Of a stretch of DNA of 64,000 bases, positions 29,769 to 38,113 are shown in pieces. The position numbers and the translations under genes were made by a program. A model generated the notes under the pieces. It ran no database searches, was not told where the DNA came from, and saw only the letters and a program-made list of their open reading frames with translations. The DNA lies in the NCBI RefSeq assembly GCF_042683165.1, contig NZ_JBHUIZ010000014.1, forward strand, positions 1-64,000, given 5' to 3'. The DNA is from Tigheibacillus halophilus (GTDB taxonomy: Bacteria > Bacillota > Bacilli > Bacillales > Amphibacillaceae). Numbering within the stretch: the first letter of the stretch is position 1; each line of letters opens with the position of its first letter.

Positions 29769-30401
29769 CTATTTCCGATTTTTAGCCAGAATGGTTTCTA
29801 TTTTCGTTGCCATCAAATCGATAGCGACATGATTCTGGCCGCCCTCAGGGATGATAATATCTGCATAACGCTTTGTTGGCTCCACAAACTGCAGATGCAT
29901 CGGTCTTACACTGTTGATGTATTGCTCAATGACAGAATCCAATGATCTGCCGCGTTCTTTAATATCTCTCATCATTCTGCGGATAATACGTAAATCAGCA
30001 TCTGTATCCACAAATAGTTTGATATCCATTAGATCCACAAGTCTAGGATCTTCCAATATCAATATGCCTTCTAAAATGATTACTTCTTTAGGCTCAATCG
30101 GTATCACTTTTTTTGATCTCGTATGGATCTTATAATCATAAACAGGTTTTGAAACCGGTTTTCCTGCCAGTAGTTCATGAATATGCTGAATGAGCAAGTC
30201 ATTGTCAAATGCCAGCGGGTGATCATAATTGGTATTCAATCTTTCTTCAAATGGAAGATGACTTTGATCTTTGTAATAATAATCTTGTTCTATTACCAAA
30301 ATTGTTTTATCGGAAAATTTCTGGCAGATGGATCTGGTGACAGATGTTTTTCCACTGCCACTTCCTCCTGCAACCCCGATAACTACAGGTTTTCCTTGCA
30401 T
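29769..30401 (-). CDS. udk: Uridine kinase
   Basis: A 210-residue enzyme phosphorylates uridine and cytidine with ATP or GTP in pyrimidine salvage. P-loop is GVAGGSGSGKTSV; EQDYYYKDQSHLPFEER and YDHPLAFDNDLL bind substrate; IILEGILILEDPRL and the lid arginines (IIRRMMRDIKERGRS) follow. The start is placed at ATG 30401 behind GGAAGGG, giving the length of B. subtilis Udk. A B. subtilis-like neighbour pair (yrrN, yrrO peptidase genes) is missing between udk and the methyltransferase. Confidence 0.95.
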   Translation of the reverse strand: MQGKPVVIGVAGGSGSGKTSVTRSICQKFSDKTILVIEQDYYYKDQSHLPFEERLNTNYDHPLAFDNDLLIQHIHELLAGKPVSKPVYDYKIHTRSKKVIPIEPKEVIILEGILILEDPRLVDLMDIKLFVDTDADLRIIRRMMRDIKERGRSLDSVIEQYINSVRPMHLQFVEPTKRYADIIIPEGGQNHVAIDLMATKIETILAKNRK

Positions 30402-30468
30402 CTCGTTATTCCCTTCCATCATTCATTTTAAAAATATGAATTTGTTTCAGAATTATTCCTTCTGCAAA

Positions 30469-31113
30469 CTATTGCTTTTTGCAGCTAACTGCAACTCCAT
30501 CGCCGATTGGAAAAATGGCGGTATCATATTCCTGCAATCTGCAAATCCAATCGTTGAATGTTTTGATCCTTTTTACCATTTTTTGGTACCTTGGATGTTC
30601 AAAATTATCTTCCGCAACGTAGCCTCTGAAGAGGACGTTATCTGTGACGATGACACCATCTGGCTTCAACAACGCCATTGCCTTTTCAAAAAACTGTTTG
30701 TACTGCCCCTTCGCAGCATCGATGAAAATGATATCAAACAAACATTCATTTGAAAGCAGACGCTCCATTTCCTGTATGGCATCATTATAAATTACTCGGA
30801 TGGTATTCGCTTTATCCTGGCCAGTGATATTTGCTACTGCCTGATTGTACCGTTTTTCGTCTTTTTCAATCGTAATGATCTTTGACTTTGGACATGCCTC
30901 AGACATACGAAGCGCTGAATAGCCGATCGCAGTCCCTACTTCCAATATGGCAGCGGGCTGTTTAATACGGGTAAGCTGCATCAAAAAATGCATGCTGTCG
31001 TCTTCCATGATCGGAATATGATCTTTTTCCGCTTGAATCTTTAAATTCTTAACCCAGGGACTATCCTGCGGCTTCAATTTGTTCAAATAACCTTTAATTT
31101 GTTCTTCCATTGT
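30469..31113 (-). CDS. yrrM: O-methyltransferase YrrM (tRNA 5-hydroxyuridine methyltransferase TrmR-like)
   Basis: A 214-residue class I SAM-dependent methyltransferase of the COMT-like family. SAM motif ILEVGTAIGYSALRMSEA, IITIEKDEKRY, FDIIFIDAAKGQYKQFFEK and GVIVTDNVLFRGYV are all present. In B. subtilis the orthologue (TrmR) methylates 5-hydroxyuridine in tRNA wobble position to 5-methoxyuridine. ATG 31113 is preferred, with AGAGG 8 nt upstream. Confidence 0.88.
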   Translation of the reverse strand, partial: TMEEQIKGYLNKLKPQDSPWVKNLKIQAEKDHIPIMEDDSMHFLMQLTRIKQPAAILEVGTAIGYSALRMSEACPKSKIITIEKDEKRYNQAVANITGQDKANTIRVIYNDAIQEMERLLSNECLFDIIFIDAAKGQYKQFFEKAMALLKPDGVIVTDNVLFRGYVAEDNFEHPRYQKMVKRIKTFNDWICRLQEYDTAIFPIGDGVAVSCKKQ

Positions 31114-31129
31114 AAATACCTCTTTTATA

Positions 31130-31312
31130 CTATACCATTTTTTCAACTCCAGGAAAACGTTGAGCTTTTTTGGCTACTTCCAGGCTGCAAATGTATCTTC
31201 CCTGTATTAGAAATATGGGAATGTGAGCGTCCCACATTCCCTTAAATACCTCCAATTGATGATAAAGCGGAATTCGTTCAAGGCCGGTTCCCAGACTCAT
31301 GTGTCCCCTCAT
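31130..31312 (-). CDS. Hypothetical small protein in mltG-yrrM gap
   Basis: A 60-residue ORF (MRGHMSLGTGLERIPLYHQL, ending QRFPGVEKMV) with GAAGGGTGAG upstream. It ends just before the yrrM ribosome binding site. There is no recognised family; its AA mix is ordinary and it may be chance. The remaining gap to mltG (31313-31390) shows nothing clear. Confidence 0.3.
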   Translation of the reverse strand: MRGHMSLGTGLERIPLYHQLEVFKGMWDAHIPIFLIQGRYICSLEVAKKAQRFPGVEKMV

Positions 31313-31390
31313 CGCATACTCACCCTTCCATTCAGAGGAAGTGATTAGTACAAGGTGTAAACAACGTCCTGTCTTACGACATAAATAAAA

Positions 31391-32512
31391 TTATTTAATA
31401 TGTTTTTTCTTCAACTTCAAATGATCATCATAATTTTTAGCATAATAGATATTGCCATCACTGTCATGCAGAAAATATTTATAATCCGTTTTTGCTGGTT
31501 CGACAATCGCCTTCAAGGAATCCTCGGAAAAATTGGAGATAGGGCCGACCGGTAATCCTTCAATCTTATAGGTATTGTATGGAGAATTGACTTCCAGGTC
31601 TTTTAACAACACCTTTGATTTGTGTTTGCCAAGTGCGTATTGTACCGTTGGATCCGTTTGCAGTTTCATCCCGTCATCCATACGGTTATAGAACACGCTA
31701 GCTATTTTTTTGCGCTGGTTGCTTGAACTAGCCTCATTTTCTACCAGTGAAGCCATAGTGACCGCTTCATGAACAGTCAGTTTCCTGGATTTGATTTGTT
31801 TCAAATATGGCGTAACTACCGATTCCGTTTTATCAAGCATTGCCGTGATTACTTCATCTGCAGACGGATCCTTATCATAGTATTTATAAGTCGCAGCAAA
31901 TAAATATCCTTCCAATGGTGACTTGATCTTTTTATTCAAAATATCTTTCGTCAATATCGAAGGGTATTTGTCCATCAGTTTTTTTACATATTTCTTATCA
32001 TTTACCTTTTGTATGAATTCATCTTTCTTGATAGGCATTTTTTTGGAATATATATCTGCAATTTGATCAATTGTTTTCCCTTCAGGGATCGTGACTTTGT
32101 ATTTAGCCTCTTGAACCAATTTACCTTTTTTCAAGGAAGCGATGATTTCATCCAAGTTCATTGCAGGATTAAAAGTATATTTTCCCGCTTGGAAATCCGA
32201 TTCATTCTTGAACTTCACATAAAATCTGAATACACGTCCATCCTTGATCACCCCTTTGTCCTCCAGAACCTGTCCGATTTCAGAAGTGGATGAACCCATT
32301 GGTATCTCAAGCTTCACTTTTTCCTGACTATCCGGATCGAGGGGCTTCAATGCGGATTTTATGTACATATAACCAGAAATACCGCCTACTACCAAAATCA
32401 AAATCAAAGAGATTAATATGATGGAGACTATTTTGCGTACGGTTTTTGCTTCTTCGCTTCTCTGAAGCAAGTTCTGCTTATATGTATTATTCTTATTTTT
32501 ATCCTTGGCCAT
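31391..32512 (-). CDS. mltG: Endolytic transglycosylase MltG (YceG-like)
   Basis: A 373-residue membrane-anchored enzyme cleaves nascent peptidoglycan strands, setting glycan length. One membrane helix at residues 30-52 (IVSIILISLILILVVGGISG) is followed by a LysM-like part and the YceG catalytic domain. The catalytic Glu lies in ASLVENEASSSNQRKKIA, followed by FYNRMDDGMKLQTDPTVQYA and the conserved SPYNTYKIEGLPVGPI. AGGAG precedes the ATG. It follows the ruvX-yrzB cluster as in B. subtilis. Confidence 0.95.
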   Translation of the reverse strand: MAKDKNKNNTYKQNLLQRSEEAKTVRKIVSIILISLILILVVGGISGYMYIKSALKPLDPDSQEKVKLEIPMGSSTSEIGQVLEDKGVIKDGRVFRFYVKFKNESDFQAGKYTFNPAMNLDEIIASLKKGKLVQEAKYKVTIPEGKTIDQIADIYSKKMPIKKDEFIQKVNDKKYVKKLMDKYPSILTKDILNKKIKSPLEGYLFAATYKYYDKDPSADEVITAMLDKTESVVTPYLKQIKSRKLTVHEAVTMASLVENEASSSNQRKKIASVFYNRMDDGMKLQTDPTVQYALGKHKSKVLLKDLEVNSPYNTYKIEGLPVGPISNFSEDSLKAIVEPAKTDYKYFLHDSDGNIYYAKNYDDHLKLKKKHIK

Positions 32513-32604
32513 ACAACTACTCCTCTCATCCGGTATATTATACTAAAAAAAAGCAATATACGCTATACCTAGACAAGAAAAGCAGTTATTCGCGCGTGAC
32601 TAAA

Positions 32605-32638
32605 AGAAAAGCTGATGTAGATTACATCAGCTTTTCTG
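32605..32638 (-). terminator. Terminator after yrzB
   Basis: AGAAAAGCTGATGTA pairs perfectly with TACATCAGCTTTTCT around ATC, followed by TTTAG. It ends the alaS-ireB-ruvX-yrzB unit before mltG. Confidence 0.88.
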
Positions 32639-32674
32639 GAAAGATATCCTTATGAAACTGTCAGCCATGTTTGA

Positions 32675-32965
32675 TCAATGATCATGTGTTTCCTCATCTG
32701 CAAGTGTATTCAGCATTTCTTCCACCAGTTCCCATTCTTCATCGTCTTCAATCGGGAACAGAGCCAAATCATCGTCATCTTGTCCTTTTTCCTCATAACG
32801 GAATGCATATACTTCCACTTCATCATCGTCTTTTTGTTCTGCAGGTACTACAGCGATGTATGATTGGTTCGTTTCATCCACATCAAAAGTGAACAGCACC
32901 TCAAATAAATGTTCTTCTCCATTTTCATCGGGTATGATAATTCTTTCTTTTTCTTCCAACGCCAT
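32675..32965 (-). CDS. yrzB: DUF1292 family protein (YrzB)
   Basis: A 96-residue very acidic protein (IIPDENGEEHLFEVLFTFDV, AVVPAEQKDDDEVEVYAFRY, FPIEDDEEWELVEEML) with the DUF1292 pattern. It is conserved downstream of ruvX in Bacilli, but its function is unknown. It begins 18 nt after ruvX. Confidence 0.92.
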   Translation of the reverse strand: MALEEKERIIIPDENGEEHLFEVLFTFDVDETNQSYIAVVPAEQKDDDEVEVYAFRYEEKGQDDDDLALFPIEDDEEWELVEEMLNTLADEETHDH

Positions 32966-32983
32966 TTCTTCACCATCCTGTCA

Positions 32984-33406
32984 TTATGATTGATAGCTCT
33001 GTCTGCTATCCAGGTATCCTTGCAATATCATGATTGCCGCCATTTTATCGATGACTTTTTTACGTTTTTTCCTGCTCATATCAGCTTCAAGGAGAACACG
33101 TTCTGCAGCTGCTGTGGTTAAACGTTCATCCCATAATGTAACAGGGATGTGGAAAGTGTTTTCGATATGCTTGGCATATTTCTCAGAAGCCTGTCCACGT
33201 TCTCCGATTGTGCCGTTCATATTTTTGGGTAAGCCCACCACAGCCATCCCAATGTCATTGGCAGCAATGATTTCCGACAACTCGGCATCCGCTGATTTGA
33301 TGTTTTGTTCATTCCATAAAATGGTTTTGACTCCTTGCGCTGTCCACCCTAGTTCATCACTGATAGATACACCTATCGTTTTGGAACCGACGTCCAATCC
33401 AATCAT
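32984..33406 (-). CDS. ruvX: Holliday junction resolvase-like RuvX / YqgF
   Basis: A 140-residue RNase H-fold nuclease (YrrK). It opens MIGLDVGSKTIGVSISDELG with the catalytic Asp, continues VVGLPKNMNGTIGERG, and ends LWDERLTTAAAE and RKKVIDKMAAIMILQGYLDS. The family acts on Holliday junctions and in 16S rRNA processing. ATG 33406 matches the B. subtilis protein start; it lies 10 nt after the ireB stop. Confidence 0.93.
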   Translation of the reverse strand: MIGLDVGSKTIGVSISDELGWTAQGVKTILWNEQNIKSADAELSEIIAANDIGMAVVGLPKNMNGTIGERGQASEKYAKHIENTFHIPVTLWDERLTTAAAERVLLEADMSRKKRKKVIDKMAAIMILQGYLDSRQSYQS

Positions 33407-33416
33407 TTTCAATTGT

Positions 33417-33683
33417 TCAATTTTCCTTTCTTTTCTCAAGGTAGTATTTGACCAGCTCCTCAATCACCTCATCACGTTCGACTTTGCGGATCAAATTACG
33501 CGCATCATTATGGCGAGGGATATAGGCAGGATCTCCTGACAACAAGTAGCCCACAATCTGATTAATTGGATTGTAGCCTTTCTCTTTCAGCGATTGATGT
33601 ACTGTCTGCAGGATGTCCCTGATATCTCGCTCAAATGGTTCTTCGGAAAAATTAAACTTCATTGTTTTATCAATTGAACTCAT
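33417..33683 (-). CDS. ireB: IreB family regulatory phosphoprotein
   Basis: An 88-residue protein (YrzL): MSSIDKTMKFNFSEEP, IRDILQTVHQSLKEKGYNPI, QIVGYLLSGDPAYIPRHNDA. It matches IreB/DUF965, a small substrate of PASTA-domain Ser/Thr kinases in Firmicutes. The conserved Thr near the N-terminus (KTM) is the likely phosphosite region. It lies between alaS and ruvX as in other Bacilli. Confidence 0.94.
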   Translation of the reverse strand: MSSIDKTMKFNFSEEPFERDIRDILQTVHQSLKEKGYNPINQIVGYLLSGDPAYIPRHNDARNLIRKVERDEVIEELVKYYLEKRKEN

Positions 33684-33744
33684 CTCGACACCCCATTTGC
33701 GATTTTCATTCTATTTCATTATTCTAACACGTTTAGAAGTTTTA

Positions 33745-36399
33745 TTATATTGATTTGTCCTCATTTATATGATCTGACACATATTGTTTGGCATATTTTA
33801 ATGCTTCGGCTATTTTTTCAGGTTTTTTTCCGCCGGCTTGAGCCATATCTGGACGTCCGCCGCCTCCGCCACCACATATGGAAGCAGCTTGTTTGATCAA
33901 ATTTCCTGCATGGAAGCCTTTTTCGATTAAATCCTTTGAAACTCCTGCAGCCAAATGTACTTTTTGGTCATTTGCTGCAGCTAACAAAATGACTGCTGAA
34001 TCGACACGTTGTTTCAAATCGTCCATCATGCTGCGTAACTGACTCATATCTTTTACCTGTACTTCTTTAGCCAACAGTTGGACATCACCGATTGTTTCAA
34101 TATCATCCGTCATACTGGCAGCTTGTGCATGGGCAATTTTAGCCTGTAGTGACTCATTATCCCTTTCGGCAGATTTCAATTCCATGAATAAAGATTCAAT
34201 ACGGGAAACAACATTATCCTCACTTGTTTTTAGCTGTTGCTGAACTTGTTCTAAAACAGAAAGCTTCTCATTCAAATATTCATATGCACGTTTACTGGTC
34301 ACGGCTTCAATCCGGCGCGTTCCAGCACCGATTCCGCTTTCGGAAACAATTTTAAACAGACCGATTTCCGACGTATTGACAACGTGACAGCCTCCGCATA
34401 ATTCCAGACTGTAATCTCCTATTTGAACAACGCGGACAATATCACCGTATTTTTCACCAAATAATGCCATCGCTCCCATATCTTTCGCTTCTTGCAAATT
34501 TTTATGAGCGATATGCAATGGCAATTCAGCCCAAATTTTCTCGTTGACAATATGTTCTATCTGCTTCAATTCATCTGGCTTGATCGGACTAAAATGCGAA
34601 AAATCGAATCGTAAACGCTCTGATTCCACAAGTGAGCCCGCTTGATTAACATGTGTACCAAGCACATCCTTCAATGCTTGATGCAGCAAGTGTGTGGCAG
34701 TATGGTTTTTCGTGATGAATTGACGCATTTCCTTATCAATACGTGCAGATGCAGCTTCATCACAGGATACCGTTCCTTCTGTGATGGTGGCTTGCTGAAT
34801 GTGTATGCCTTTTGGAGATTTAAAAACCTGATTGACAACCGCTAAACCGCTCTCTGTTTGGATAGTTCCTTTATCAGCGACTTGACCGCCACTCTCTGCA
34901 TAGAAAGGCGTTTCTGTTAACACGATGAATACGTCATCACCTGCGTCTGCTTGCTTGACAGCCTTTTTATCTTTAATCAGATAAGCAATGGCAGTATCTG
35001 TTTCGGTCTGCTTATAACCCGCAAATGTACTCGTTACAGGTATCTTTGTAAACACATCATCCTGGACATGCATTGAATCGACTTTCTGGCGAGCATTTCT
35101 TGCGCGCTCCCGCTGCTTTTCCATCTCTGCTTCATAACCCGCTTCATCAATGGTGAATCCTTCCTCGGCAACATATTCTTCTGTTAATTCTTTGGGAAAA
35201 CCGTAAGTGTCATATAGGCGAAACACTTCTGTACCAGGGAACACATCGCTGCCATGTTCTTTCTCTTTTGCAATGATCGTGCTAAGCATATCCAGTCCGT
35301 CATTCAGCGTCTCATGAAATCTTTCCTCTTCCACCTTAATAACATCAGCAATGAATGTCTGCTGTTTCACGACTTGCGGGTAAAAATCCTCCATAATTTG
35401 ACCAACGACTGGTACCAGTTTATACATAAACGGTTTTTCAATGCCGATTTGCTTCGCAAAACGAACAGCTCTGCGCAGTAAACGACGAAGTACATAGCCA
35501 CGTCCTTCATTTGACGGCAGGGCGCCGTCGCCAATCGCAAATGATACGGTACGAATATGGTCTGCGATCACTTTAAATGCAGTATCTGCCTGCTCGCCAT
35601 CTCCATAACGAGCCGAGGACATTTTTTCCGTAGCTTTGATAATTGGCATGAACAAATCCGTATCATAGTTCGTCGCCACATTCTGAATCACTGACACAAC
35701 CCTTTCGAGTCCCATTCCGGTATCAATATTTTTCTTAGGGAGCGGTGTGTAGGTATCATCAGGGTTATGGTTAAATTGGGAAAAAACGAGGTTCCAAACC
35801 TCAAGATACCGATTATTTTCGCCACCCGGATAAAGCTCTGGATCATCAGGGCCATTACCATATGCTTCTCCCCGGTCGTAGAAAATTTCCGTATTCGGTC
35901 CGCTCGGTCCCTCTCCGATATCCCAAAAATTTTCCTCCAGACGGATAATACGTTCTTTCGGCAGACCGATTTCATTCATCCAAAGTTCATATGCCTCATC
36001 ATCTTCCGGATGGACGGTAACGGAAAGCAATTTCTCCTCGAAAGCAAGCCATTTCGGACTAGTTAAAAATTCCCACGCCCATACAATGGCATCTTTTTTA
36101 AAATAATCGCCAATTGAAAAATTACCCAGCATTTCAAAGAAAGTATGATGACGTGCAGTATAGCCGACATTTTCAATATCATTTGTCCGAATTGATTTTT
36201 GTGCATTTACCAGACGCGGATTTTCTGGTACAACACTGCCATCAAAATATTTTTTCATTGTTGCAACGCCACTGTTAATCCAAAGAAGTGTTGGGTCATC
36301 TTTAGGAATGAGTGATGCGCTCGGCTCCACGCGATGTCCTTTTTCTTTAAAAAAGTCCAAAAACATTTGCCTTACTTGAGCTGATGTAAGTTGTTTCAT
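33745..36399 (-). CDS. alaS: Alanine--tRNA ligase
   Basis: An 884-residue class II synthetase. The catalytic domain opens RQMFLDFFKEKGHRVEPSAS with PTLLWINSGVATMKKYFDG; the editing domain zinc site has HTATHLLHQAL and CGGCHVVNTSEIG; the C-terminal C-Ala domain ends with the glycine-rich CGGGGGGRPDMAQAGG. ATG 36399 has TTGGAGG upstream. A T-box leader precedes it. Confidence 0.97.
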   Translation of the reverse strand: MKQLTSAQVRQMFLDFFKEKGHRVEPSASLIPKDDPTLLWINSGVATMKKYFDGSVVPENPRLVNAQKSIRTNDIENVGYTARHHTFFEMLGNFSIGDYFKKDAIVWAWEFLTSPKWLAFEEKLLSVTVHPEDDEAYELWMNEIGLPKERIIRLEENFWDIGEGPSGPNTEIFYDRGEAYGNGPDDPELYPGGENNRYLEVWNLVFSQFNHNPDDTYTPLPKKNIDTGMGLERVVSVIQNVATNYDTDLFMPIIKATEKMSSARYGDGEQADTAFKVIADHIRTVSFAIGDGALPSNEGRGYVLRRLLRRAVRFAKQIGIEKPFMYKLVPVVGQIMEDFYPQVVKQQTFIADVIKVEEERFHETLNDGLDMLSTIIAKEKEHGSDVFPGTEVFRLYDTYGFPKELTEEYVAEEGFTIDEAGYEAEMEKQRERARNARQKVDSMHVQDDVFTKIPVTSTFAGYKQTETDTAIAYLIKDKKAVKQADAGDDVFIVLTETPFYAESGGQVADKGTIQTESGLAVVNQVFKSPKGIHIQQATITEGTVSCDEAASARIDKEMRQFITKNHTATHLLHQALKDVLGTHVNQAGSLVESERLRFDFSHFSPIKPDELKQIEHIVNEKIWAELPLHIAHKNLQEAKDMGAMALFGEKYGDIVRVVQIGDYSLELCGGCHVVNTSEIGLFKIVSESGIGAGTRRIEAVTSKRAYEYLNEKLSVLEQVQQQLKTSEDNVVSRIESLFMELKSAERDNESLQAKIAHAQAASMTDDIETIGDVQLLAKEVQVKDMSQLRSMMDDLKQRVDSAVILLAAANDQKVHLAAGVSKDLIEKGFHAGNLIKQAASICGGGGGGRPDMAQAGGKKPEKIAEALKYAKQYVSDHINEDKSI

Positions 36400-36451
36400 T
36401 ATAAAAAACCTCCAATTTGTAGTTAGTCTATGCAGGAATGAAAAACGGCAA

Positions 36452-36700
36452 TAAAAAAACGCCACACTGCAACAGCAGGGACGAGATTCATTCGCGGTAC
36501 CACCCATATTATGAACAAATATAACTGTTCACATCTTTGGCATGTTAACGGTATGAGACCGGCGGGGATTAGCCGCACTCCAACTTAGCTTTCAGCGGGG
36601 CTCGGACCGAGGTTTTTTGCAGCCGGTGAAAACCTCTCTCTACTGGCCAAGTCATCCACTTACTCAGAGTCTTCTTCGTTTTCATTTATTGCTTGTTGAT
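36452..36700 (-). promoter_or_regulatory. T-box riboswitch upstream of alaS
   Basis: On the minus strand the T-box sequence GGGTGGTACCGCG (36505-36493) is followed by a GC-rich hairpin and TTTTTTTATTG (36459-36449), the terminator. Upstream are the AGTAGAGAGAGG stretch and a long stem I region. A GCT within GTGCGGCTAATCC is a plausible alanine specifier. Uncharged tRNA-Ala would stabilise the antiterminator and allow alaS expression. Confidence 0.92.
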
Positions 36701-36729
36701 GCATATTATAGCCAATCAGGCTTTGAAAG

Positions 36730-37803
36730 TCAATGATCATGCCGTAAAACAAGCAAGTGCTCACAGATCGCTTTCAGGAATGTCATGATCGGCACTGCTG
36801 CGATCATTCCCAGCACACCGCCGACCTGCCCTCCAAGGAGCAATGCTAATATAATCGCCACTGGATGGATGTCAATACTTTTCCCGACGATATAAGGAGA
36901 AATCAAATTGCTTTCAATAAGTTGAATTGCAAATATGGCTACCAATACATAAATCAGCAGTTTCGAAGATATAGTGATCGCAATCGCTGCCGCAGGGACT
37001 GCCCCGATAATCGGTCCAAAATATGGGATGATATTCGTCAACCCCATGATGATCGCAAGCAAAAGCGGATATTTCAAGCCAAGGAAATAAAACGCGATAT
37101 ATGTCGATACACTCACGAATAGACAGACCAGAAGCAGTCCGCGAATGTAGCTGCCAAGGCTTTTATCAACTGCGTGGACCACTTTACTCGCTCGTTCGCG
37201 GTATTTTACGGGAATATAACGCTTTGCGAAGTTTTTCATCTTTGTAAAATCCTTCAAAAAATAAAACACTAGAACAGGTATCACTGTCAGCAATATGATC
37301 ATATCCATAATTTTAGTCATACCGCCGATTGCTTTCCCCGTAAGATTCTCGATATTGGATTCCAGGTTGTTGATAACAACATCCATTTTATCATGTACCG
37401 TTTCTGGTAAAAAAGATGTAGAATCATACATTTTGTAAATCAGGGATTCATATAAGCTGATCAAATGCGGTAATTGCACATTTAAATCCTGTATCTGTCC
37501 TAAAAAAATAGGATATACCCGGTAGATGAGATATGCACCCCCCGCAAAAAAAATCAAATATATGGATAATATGGACACTGTTTTCGGTATATTATGATCA
37601 TACATTTTTCGAATAATCGGATATAAAAGATAAGCAATGATAGCCGAAATGAAAAATGGCAGGAAAACTTGCCATAAAAAAACGAGAACAGCCTTGTAAA
37701 AAGGGAACAACTTAACAAGTAAAAATAAAAATAGAAACACCAAAATACCTGTGAGTACCCACAGTAAAAAATTCAAAGGCTTACTTTTGGAAAACATAGA
37801 CAC
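36730..37803 (-). CDS. AI-2E family transporter (YrrI)
   Basis: A 357-residue protein with about 7-8 membrane helices and the family signature LAIIMGLTNIIPYFGPIIGA and IVGKSIDIHPVAIILALLLG. Family members export diverse small molecules or ions; some are Na+/H+ antiporters. In B. subtilis yrrI also lies upstream of alaS. The N-terminus (LWVLTGILVFLFLFLLV) begins the first helix. Confidence 0.9.
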   Translation of the reverse strand: MSMFSKSKPLNFLLWVLTGILVFLFLFLLVKLFPFYKAVLVFLWQVFLPFFISAIIAYLLYPIIRKMYDHNIPKTVSILSIYLIFFAGGAYLIYRVYPIFLGQIQDLNVQLPHLISLYESLIYKMYDSTSFLPETVHDKMDVVINNLESNIENLTGKAIGGMTKIMDMIILLTVIPVLVFYFLKDFTKMKNFAKRYIPVKYRERASKVVHAVDKSLGSYIRGLLLVCLFVSVSTYIAFYFLGLKYPLLLAIIMGLTNIIPYFGPIIGAVPAAAIAITISSKLLIYVLVAIFAIQLIESNLISPYIVGKSIDIHPVAIILALLLGGQVGGVLGMIAAVPIMTFLKAICEHLLVLRHDH

Positions 37804-37851
37804 AACAACCCTTCAGCATAGTATTATCCTTCAAACACCTAGCATGAGTTG

Positions 37852-38043
37852 TCATTGTATTTTTCTTTCCTCAGCAGTGAAAATATCATCCAGTGAGCTT
37901 AAAGAGCCGTCTGCTTCAACTTGATGAACGGTCCACTCATCACCCAGAATACTTAATTCAATGAAGCAGTTCCAGCAATAGTATTGTTGTGAGCCTATTT
38001 TCCCTATATCCTTGCTTCGGCAATTAGGACACTGCATCAACAT
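37852..38043 (-). CDS. Small zinc-ribbon protein (YrzR-like)
   Basis: A 63-residue protein with CPNCRSKD and YYCWNCFIELS forming a four-Cys zinc ribbon, then an acidic tail. GGGGAGA precedes the ATG. It occupies the place of B. subtilis yrzR near yrrI and alaS. Function unknown. Confidence 0.75.
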   Translation of the reverse strand: MLMQCPNCRSKDIGKIGSQQYYCWNCFIELSILGDEWTVHQVEADGSLSSLDDIFTAEERKIQ

Positions 38044-38113
38044 AATATCTCCCCTATTTTTGGTTAGGATATTATGCTATATTTGCCCGTCTTTCTTCTT
38101 TTTATACATTGTA

